This document shows, one piece after another, positions 5,759-10,680 of a DNA stretch of 10,680 bases. This stretch comes from an uncultured Lachnospiraceae bacterium. Its GTDB lineage: Bacteria; Bacillota; Clostridia; Lachnospirales; Lachnospiraceae. A model generated the notes under the pieces. The model saw nothing but the letters and a program-made list of their open reading frames with translations. It did no database searches and had not been told where the DNA came from. Location: positions 1-10,680 of the forward strand of contig CAJTRK010000061.1 of NCBI GenBank assembly GCA_910578475.1, written 5' to 3'. Numbering within the stretch: the first letter of the stretch is position 1; each line of letters begins with the position of its first letter. A program made the position numbers and the translations under genes.

Positions 5759-7104
5759 AAAAGATAATTTCCCGGGGGATATCTCCGAAAGATTCCCTGA
5801 AATGGCGGATTCTTCTCTATATGCCGATACCGATTGTGCTTGCGCTTTTAGGAACTTATCAAATCGGTTATGCGGCCAATGACTGGCAGACGTGGTATAT
5901 AGAAAATGTTTTTACCGGGAATGAGCTTGATGTTTTGGAAGAAGACGCAGATGCTTCGATGATTGTATACGGAGAAAATAATTATACGGTATATGAAGCG
6001 GAGAACGGTATACTTCATTATGTTTTCCACAATGTAAAATGCGCCGGAACAAAGGGAGAAGCGTTTGGTTACTGGTTGATTTCTTTTATCCAGGTAGCGT
6101 TGATAACGTTATGGGTTGCAGCCTGTATCTTTGCGGGCGGATATATTTTTTATAAAAGAGAAATGGAAAAATCCATCCGGCAGCTTTTGTACCTGGCAGA
6201 GCAGATTACCGATAACCATCTTGATTTTACGATGGAAAAGACGAAAGCGAATGAACTCGGCATGGTTTGCGACGCTTTTGAAAAGATGAGGGCTTCTCTG
6301 TATGAGACAAGCCAGGAAAACTTTCGAATTTTGGAAGAGAGAAAGCGTCTGAATGCGGCTTTTGCCCATGATATGCGTAATCCGGTAACTGTGCTGAAAG
6401 GTTATGTGGATTTGTTGGAGCATTATGTGCCGGAGCGGCGCATCAGCCCAGAAAAAGAACTGGAAATCATCGGCATGCTGCGCGGCCAGATACAGCGGCT
6501 GGAAAATTATGTGCGGAAAATGAGCGATGTGCAGAAACTGGAAGACATAACACCGTGTTATCAGGAGACAGATTACGGAGCGCTGTTTTCCCTTTGCATG
6601 GACACCGCAAGGCAGCTGGATGAGCGGGTAATTGTCCGGGAAGGCAGTGTATTGGAACCGGAAACCGCGCTGAGAGAGGAAGCTGTGTCAGAACCGGGAA
6701 TCGCGCCGAGACCGGAACAGGAAATCGCCTCGAGAGAGGGAGCTGTGTCAGAACCGGGAACCGTTTGCCTTGACAGGGAACTTGTACTGGAAGTGTTGGA
6801 GAATCTGCTGTCCAATGCCTCCGCATATGCGAAAGACCGAATCGTTCTTACCATAACAAAAGGAGCGGAGGAACTGGAACTTTGTGTCGAAGATGACGGC
6901 TGCGGTTTTTCGGAAGAAGCCCTGAGAATGGCCGGCAGTCCTTTTTACCGGGAAGAAGGCTCAAAGAGCAGGCTGCATTTTGGACTGGGACTGTACATTT
7001 GTAAGCTGATTTGTGAAAAAAGCGGCGGCAGGCTGTCGCTTGCGAATGGCCCGGACGGGACAGGCGGGGTTGTGCGTGCGGTATTCGCCCTGTATCAGAA
7101 ATGA
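5746..7104 (+). CDS. Sensor histidine kinase with internal repeat expansion, 452 aa
   Basis: The protein starts inside the response regulator gene, overlapping it by 13 nt. Order of parts: short cytoplasmic N-terminus, membrane segment about 21-43, extracellular sensor of about 65 residues, second membrane segment about 108-135, HAMP-like linker about 136-190, and dimerisation helix with phosphorylated H208 in FAHDMRNPVTVLKGY. The ATPase domain has N353/N357 in LENLLSNASAYA, the G1 box DDGCGF (383-388), and the G2 box FGLGLYICK (412 on). The H-box HDMRNP differs from the commoner HELRTP or HDLRTP. Between the first ATPase-domain strand and LDRELVLEVL is an unusual Pro/Glu-rich insert with the motif RExxVxEP at residues 298, 310 and 330. 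Motifs needed for activity appear intact. It is the cognate partner of the regulator at 5087; the two-helix, short-loop sensor resembles kinases that monitor cell-envelope or peptide stress (inference). Confidence 0.93.
   Translation: MGRIKKIISRGISPKDSLKWRILLYMPIPIVLALLGTYQIGYAANDWQTWYIENVFTGNELDVLEEDADASMIVYGENNYTVYEAENGILHYVFHNVKCAGTKGEAFGYWLISFIQVALITLWVAACIFAGGYIFYKREMEKSIRQLLYLAEQITDNHLDFTMEKTKANELGMVCDAFEKMRASLYETSQENFRILEERKRLNAAFAHDMRNPVTVLKGYVDLLEHYVPERRISPEKELEIIGMLRGQIQRLENYVRKMSDVQKLEDITPCYQETDYGALFSLCMDTARQLDERVIVREGSVLEPETALREEAVSEPGIAPRPEQEIASREGAVSEPGTVCLDRELVLEVLENLLSNASAYAKDRIVLTITKGAEELELCVEDDGCGFSEEALRMAGSPFYREEGSKSRLHFGLGLYICKLICEKSGGRLSLANGPDGTGGVVRAVFALYQK
6637..6766 (+). 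repeat. In-frame repeats inside the histidine kinase gene
   Basis: Bases 6672-6700 and 6732-6760 are near-identical direct repeats (GAGAGAGG, A or G, AGCTGTGTCAGAACCGGGAA) with an exact 60-nt period, so the reading frame is kept. Shorter related blocks (GAAAYCGCGCYGAGAG-like) recur at 6661, 6697 and 6721. At protein level the unit RExxVxEP appears at residues 298, 310 and 330. Confidence 0.85.
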
Positions 7105-7196
7105 AATTGTATTGTAACAAGGCAAACCCTCCACAATGTTGATGGTATTCCTATTATGATTAGATTGTCTGACCGCAGATTGTAATGGGATATTCA

Positions 7197-7649
7197 TCAT
7201 TCTTGCGTCGTTCCGAGGACTGTGAAGCCATGGGTGAATAAGAGGTCATTTGTTTCCATGATTGACATTTCCCGCTGTAAGGCGAAAAGAATCAAGGCGT
7301 CGCGCTCTGCTCGTGCGTATAATTCCTGATTGTGTGACAATTTTAAGAGTGTCTGTGTCTGTGCATCGGAAAGGTGCATGCCGAATGCGATTGCGATTAA
7401 TTTGTCACGGGACGGCGTTCTTTGGCCGGAAAAAATCTGATAGACATAAGAACGGTCGAGCAGAGAACCGCGCACAACATCTGCCCGGCTGATTTCTTTT
7501 TGGGACAACATTAAATGAAGCGCATCGCTAAGATGTGGAAGCTGCAGTTCCTCTTTATTCTGTATCAGGTAATCTTCAATATCCGTTGCAGACTTAATTT
7601 CATGCCTCAGTTCTTCAGTCGATTTCTTCTTTTGAATCAAAGTATTCAT
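7197..7649 (-). CDS. XRE-like helix-turn-helix protein, 150 aa
   Basis: Residues 1-40 are a charged helical N-terminus (KKKSTEELRHEIKSATDIED). Residues about 41-105 are a Cro/C1-like helix-turn-helix: LSDALHLMLSQKEISRADVV, the recognition-helix region DRSYVYQIFSGQRTPSRDKL and the closing helices LIAIAFGMHLSDAQTQTLLKL. The C-terminal helices (RDALILFALQREMSIMETNDLLFTHGF, 116-142) form an extra module I associate with clostridial XRE proteins found beside Ser/Thr kinases (recollection, not checked). AGGAG lies 12 nt before the ATG. The gene is divergent from the kinase at 7891 and converges with the histidine kinase gene without a visible terminator between them. It probably controls the shared 241-nt divergent region and may be a kinase target: several Ser and Thr residues lie near the recognition helix. 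Both are inferences. Confidence 0.85.
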   Translation of the reverse strand: MNTLIQKKKSTEELRHEIKSATDIEDYLIQNKEELQLPHLSDALHLMLSQKEISRADVVRGSLLDRSYVYQIFSGQRTPSRDKLIAIAFGMHLSDAQTQTLLKLSHNQELYARAERDALILFALQREMSIMETNDLLFTHGFTVLGTTQE

Positions 7650-7890
7650 GTTGTATTGGTGCTCCTGCTATTGTATAATTTGTAAATGAACGCGGGCTTG
7701 TCAGCATCCGTTATGGGAATCGCGGGGTAATCATGCTGAAAGGAAGAAGTTCAGCTGCTTATGCGAATATGTAATATTATACCGAAAAGAATATAAAATG
7801 ACAAGGCTGGCGATGGCAGCGTGAGAAGAACTCCTAAAGCTCATACCCTGAGATTTTAAGGTTTCACTCCGCGGCATCATGGAGGTTTGC
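7650..7890. promoter_or_regulatory. Divergent promoter region between XRE gene and kinase gene
   Basis: No gene is seen here. An inverted repeat TCAGCAT (7701-7707) / ATGCTGA (7733-7739) lies near the middle with a 25-nt spacer. On the minus strand, CTGACA at about 7705-7700 with AATTAT 18 nt further is a weak promoter candidate for the XRE gene. On the plus strand, TAATATTATA near 7772-7781 is the best -10-like element for the kinase. GGAGG at 7881-7885 is the kinase ribosome binding site. Confidence 0.35.
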
Positions 7891-9360
7891 ATGGAATATC
7901 AGGAAATGGAATTATTGAAGCAAAGCGACAAAAGTACGGTATATCTGGTGCGTGAGAAAGAAAGTGGACAGATGTGGGTCCGCAAGGTCCTGCAGGGAAA
8001 TCATCCTGTTTATCTGGAACTTTTGGAATGCCGTCATCCGTATCTGCCCCGATTGTATTCGGTTAATATGACGGATGAAACGACAGAAGTCATTGAGGAA
8101 TACATAGAAGGAGAGTCATTGCAGAGTGGAATATCTCCTAAAGAGGTATTTCTGATTATCAGAGAACTGTGTGCGGTATTGGAGTTTCTGCATGGGAAGG
8201 GTATCATTCACCGTGATATTAAACCATCCAATCTGCTCATGGCAAATGACGGGCATATACGTCTGATTGATTTCGATGCGGCGCGTCTGTATAAGGAAAA
8301 TCTGGAACAGGATACAAGGCTGCTTGGAACCAGAGGATATGCGCCGCCGGAACAATATGGATTTGCGCAGACGGATGAACGGACAGATATTTATGCGCTC
8401 GGCGTGACAATCCGGCAACTGATGGGGAAAACAGGACAGAAACCGCATTATCAGAGAATCATAGCGAAATGCACCAATCTTAATCCCGATAAACGTTATC
8501 GGTCCGTCTCACAGGTCAAGAGAGCATTTTTCAGTAAAAAGCGAAATCTGTGTATTGCCGTGGCGGTTTTCGGCATTGCGCTCGCTGTTTTGCCGGGTAT
8601 TGCATATTGGAGAAATGTGGCGGAAGAAGAGGGAATTGTCGAAAGTATGGGAGAGAAAGTTCTGCCTGTTCCGGCAGAACCGCATTGGGACGGCGAGACC
8701 GGTATCGCATTATGGGGACATGTCTTGGAATCCGGTTCTGGGGAAGACGAAGAAAAGTATCATTGGAGGCTATATCGAAAAGATACGGCGGAGGAACCTG
8801 AGCCTGACAAGGATTTGTATTGCTGTGAAAGCAATATGAGCAGTAATACTCAGAAAGATAATCTGTTTTATGAAATGAATCTGGCGGAGTATTTTGAGGA
8901 AAACGGATATTATTACTTTACGGTATCTGCGGTGGGGGACGGCGTTCATTATACGGACAGCGATTACGCTGTATCGGATATTTTCGAGTATACGGGAGAG
9001 TCTGCTCCGGCCCTGTCTGTGCCGACCGGCCTGGCGTGGAAAATGGAGATGGATGAACAAAACGGCCTGTCCTACTACGCTACATGGAGTAATCTGGATG
9101 ATTATGAAGACAATGACAGCTTTAATATATGTGTCTATAATCAGGACGGCAATTATGTAATGAATAATATCTGGACCAAAGAATATATTGTTGAGCAGGG
9201 ATTCGGCGGTATACTGGTCAGACCAGAGTTCCTGACAAAGGCCGGAGGCGCATATCGATTCACCGTACAGGTATTGACTTCGAGAGTCAATCAATATAAA
9301 TCCAGTCCGATGCCGGACCCGATACCGGAGGAATATTTCAGTCCGTGGTTTTATCCGTAA
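7891..9360 (+). CDS. Transmembrane Ser/Thr protein kinase with extracellular FN3-like region, 489 aa
   Basis: Residues 1-215 are a Hanks-type kinase domain: β3 lysine K32 (WVRKVL), catalytic loop IIHRDIKPSNLL with H107, D109, K111 and N114, metal-binding D127 in LIDFDAAR, and activation segment DTRLLGTRGYAPPEQYG. The DFG motif is DFD, and the glycine-rich loop is not canonical (KQSDKSTVYLV); the catalytic Asp and Lys residues are intact, so activity is likely. Residues 218-240 form one membrane helix after a basic stop (SKKRN). The remaining about 250 residues are outside the cell and contain two similar beta-sandwich-like units, starting PAEPHWDGETGIALW and PTGLAWKMEMDEQNG and each with YxFTV, which look like FN3 repeats rather than PASTA repeats. 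The start at 7891 is set by GGAGG five nucleotides upstream; an earlier in-frame ATG at 7879 overlaps that site. It is divergent from the XRE gene and probably co-transcribed with the secreted protein gene. Confidence 0.9.
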   Translation: MEYQEMELLKQSDKSTVYLVREKESGQMWVRKVLQGNHPVYLELLECRHPYLPRLYSVNMTDETTEVIEEYIEGESLQSGISPKEVFLIIRELCAVLEFLHGKGIIHRDIKPSNLLMANDGHIRLIDFDAARLYKENLEQDTRLLGTRGYAPPEQYGFAQTDERTDIYALGVTIRQLMGKTGQKPHYQRIIAKCTNLNPDKRYRSVSQVKRAFFSKKRNLCIAVAVFGIALAVLPGIAYWRNVAEEEGIVESMGEKVLPVPAEPHWDGETGIALWGHVLESGSGEDEEKYHWRLYRKDTAEEPEPDKDLYCCESNMSSNTQKDNLFYEMNLAEYFEENGYYYFTVSAVGDGVHYTDSDYAVSDIFEYTGESAPALSVPTGLAWKMEMDEQNGLSYYATWSNLDDYEDNDSFNICVYNQDGNYVMNNIWTKEYIVEQGFGGILVRPEFLTKAGGAYRFTVQVLTSRVNQYKSSPMPDPIPEEYFSPWFYP

Positions 9361-9517
9361 AAGGCGGAAAATTGAAAGAAAAACACGTTCAAAGTCCGAA
9401 GTCCTGGAGAAGGGCATGGAAAAAACGAAAATGTTAGCTGCCAGCAGACCTAAAATGCCGCAATTGTATATAAAATATAGACCAATAATACATAAAGCAG
9501 AAAGGAAAAGGAGAGAA

Positions 9518-10384
9518 ATGAAAAGGTCTTTGAAAAAAATGATTGGGGCATTATGTGTAGGTATATTTCTATGTATGCCGGTGACTGCAAATGCGGCTGA
9601 AAAGGGAGATATCGTAGGAAAATGGACTGGCGGATGGGCAAATGTTACTTTTGATGAAAATGGAAATGCAAAAGATAACTGGAATACAAAACCCTATACG
9701 ATGCAGTCCGGAACCCTGACGATAACCTATGATGACGGACATACAGAAACAGTAGATTATGATTTCTGGAGAGGGTATCAGATAGACAATCTTGCTGACG
9801 GCGATTATGCGGATGCCGTGCTGTACAAGATAATTGAACCCGGGAAAATGAAAGCCTGGAATGTGGTGCATAAACCGAATAATGATGGTAAGTGGGGAAT
9901 TGGCGGCTCAATGACGATTATAACCAAAAAAACAGATACGGATGCTGAAGATTTGGACAGTTCAGACTCTGTTGATTCCTCTGACGGCTGCGACCATGTA
10001 TATGAGTGGGGTATCACAACGGAACCTACAGAAAACGAAGACGGTGTAAGTTCCTATCAGTGTATTTACTGTGGGAGCATCATAGCCAGTCAGCCAGTCA
10101 GCGCGGATTTTGCTGTCCGCAATAATCTTTTAACCTCTATTAAGAATGCGGAAGCAGGGAGCACGGTAACGTTTGACAGTGAAGACTGGCTCTGCTATCC
10201 ACAGTATGTACTTGATGAATTAAAGGAAAGGGGCGATATATCCTTAAAAACGAATTTTACATATGGGGGAATAAATTACAGCTTTACCATTCCGGCAGGA
10301 AGTGATTATGCAAATCTGGAACAGGCTGATTTTTATGGGTTTATGTATCTGCTCGGTGTATTTCACGGGACGATAGTTGAATAA
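9518..10384 (+). CDS. Secreted lipocalin-like protein with Cys/His cluster, 288 aa
   Basis: The N-terminus MKRSLKKMIGALCVGIFLCM is a Sec signal peptide with a likely cut after ANA or NAA (residues 26-27); no lipobox follows, so it is probably released or wall-associated. Residues 30-137, beginning DIVGKWTGGW and rich in Asp/Gly turns and strands such as GTLTITYDDGHTETVDYDF, resemble a small lipocalin-like beta-barrel. An Asp/Ser linker (138-157) leads to a second domain with CDHVYEWG and YQCIYCG; C158, H160, C182 and C185 could bind zinc. The last part (SLKTNFTYGGINYSFTIPAG, then YGFMYLLGVF) resembles a C-terminal module I have seen in secreted Lachnospiraceae proteins; its role is unknown. 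The start at 9518 has AAGGAG four nucleotides before it; the frame is open back to 9416, but that would bury the signal peptide. No terminator separates it from the kinase 157 nt upstream. Confidence 0.82.
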   Translation: MKRSLKKMIGALCVGIFLCMPVTANAAEKGDIVGKWTGGWANVTFDENGNAKDNWNTKPYTMQSGTLTITYDDGHTETVDYDFWRGYQIDNLADGDYADAVLYKIIEPGKMKAWNVVHKPNNDGKWGIGGSMTIITKKTDTDAEDLDSSDSVDSSDGCDHVYEWGITTEPTENEDGVSSYQCIYCGSIIASQPVSADFAVRNNLLTSIKNAEAGSTVTFDSEDWLCYPQYVLDELKERGDISLKTNFTYGGINYSFTIPAGSDYANLEQADFYGFMYLLGVFHGTIVE

Positions 10385-10507
10385 GGGAAGCGTAAATCAT
10401 TTTCATATTCGTACAGTCCTTTCTTTTGATTATGAGAAAAGAATAGCTGTTATTTTTGAAAATTTTATAAAAAGTAGATAAAAAATTGAAAATTGTTTTT
10501 TAAGATA

Positions 10508-10535
10508 ATGGTGCACGGAAACGTGCATCATTTTT
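10508..10535 (+). terminator. Rho-independent terminator after the secreted protein gene
   Basis: ATGGTGCACG (10508-10517), tetraloop GAAA, CGTGCATCAT (10522-10531), then TTTT: a 10-bp stem with one G-T pair and a U-tract. It lies 123 nt after the secreted protein stop. The AT-rich stretch 10385-10507 before it contains TTGAAA (10456-10461) 17 nt from TAAAAA (10479-10484), a chance-level promoter match that would fire straight into this terminator. Confidence 0.85.
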
Positions 10536-10539
10536 GATT

Positions 10540-10680
10540 TCATGGGAAGTTGCTGTAATCGTAGTGAGTGCCTGAACGCAGGCTGCTGAGCCTTCGTTTT
10601 TTGATACAGGATTCGGATGGTAAAAGATGTTTTATCAGAAATCTTGTAACCTGGATTCTCGAAAACGTGACGATGAAGTT
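10540..10680 (-). other. Ambiguous window edge: partial reading frames on both strands
   Basis: A minus-strand frame is open from the window edge to a stop at 10540-10542 (46 codons, ending RSGTHYDYSNFP), which could be the end of a convergent gene. On the plus strand a frame starts at ATG 10627 and stays open to the edge (MFYQKSCNLDSRKRDDEV, 18 codons) with only a poor ribosome binding site. They overlap, so at most one is likely real, and I cannot decide between them. Confidence 0.2.
10570..10602 (+). terminator. Possible second terminator with two mutually exclusive hairpins
   Basis: AGGCT-GCTG-AGCCT (10580-10593) is followed by TCG and six T residues (10597-10602), a weak intrinsic terminator. 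The same AGGC bases can instead pair in GCCTG-AACG-CAGGC (10570-10583). Only one hairpin can form at a time. Both stems are just 5 bp. Confidence 0.35.

Noticed and set aside
8770..9417. Minus-strand 215-codon open frame
   Set aside because: Antisense to the extracellular part of the kinase; no motif and no plausible start signal.
9416..9517. N-terminal extension of the secreted protein
   Set aside because: It would place 34 residues before the signal peptide, and the ribosome binding site AAGGAG sits directly before 9518.

Overview
The window looks like chromosomal DNA from a low-to-mid-GC Gram-positive anaerobe, most likely Clostridia of the Lachnospiraceae type. This is inferred from strong AGGAGG-type ribosome binding sites, extended -10 promoters, protein wording typical of that group (WYL regulator with its small partner proteins, XRE protein beside a Ser/Thr kinase, OmpR/histidine kinase pair) and many short intergenic repeats. 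No transposase, integrase, phage gene, rRNA, tRNA or CRISPR array is visible.

Layout. 1-612: 3' end of a GNAT acetyltransferase (5' end outside the window), closed by an intrinsic terminator. 613-1078: gene-poor stretch with an 8-bp tandem repeat array and two overlapping open frames that may be gene remnants. 1079-1540: hypothetical 153-aa acidic protein with its own extended -10 promoter. 1541-1889: long leader with a candidate promoter. 1890-2618: metallo-beta-lactamase-fold hydrolase. On the minus strand, 4211 down to 2715 is a tightly coupled three-gene operon: ABM-like small protein, short DUF3795 cysteine protein, WYL-domain regulator. 4212-4561: divergent control region with a small palindrome, a degenerate 17/21-bp (38-bp higher-order) repeat array, a perfect extended -10 promoter and a perfect 15-bp hairpin in the leader. 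4562-7104, plus strand: GNAT acetyltransferase, OmpR-type response regulator, and sensor histidine kinase overlapping the regulator by 13 nt. 7197-7649, minus strand: XRE-like DNA-binding protein. 7891-9360, plus strand, divergent from it: transmembrane Ser/Thr kinase with an extracellular FN3-like region. 9518-10384: secreted lipocalin-like protein with a Cys/His cluster. 10385-10680: intergenic, with one strong intrinsic terminator, a possible second one, and ambiguous partial reading frames at the edge.

How it fits together. The window is dominated by signalling: three regulator units (WYL operon, two-component pair, XRE plus Ser/Thr kinase), each next to small effector proteins, but no transporter or biosynthetic cluster that would reveal the stimulus. 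The most system-like piece is 7197-10384: a DNA-binding protein divergent from a membrane kinase whose outside half could bind a ligand, followed by a secreted protein. The most unusual single features are the in-frame repeat expansion inside the histidine kinase and the repeat array plus hairpin upstream of the GNAT gene. All family names come from reading motifs by eye; no database search was run.
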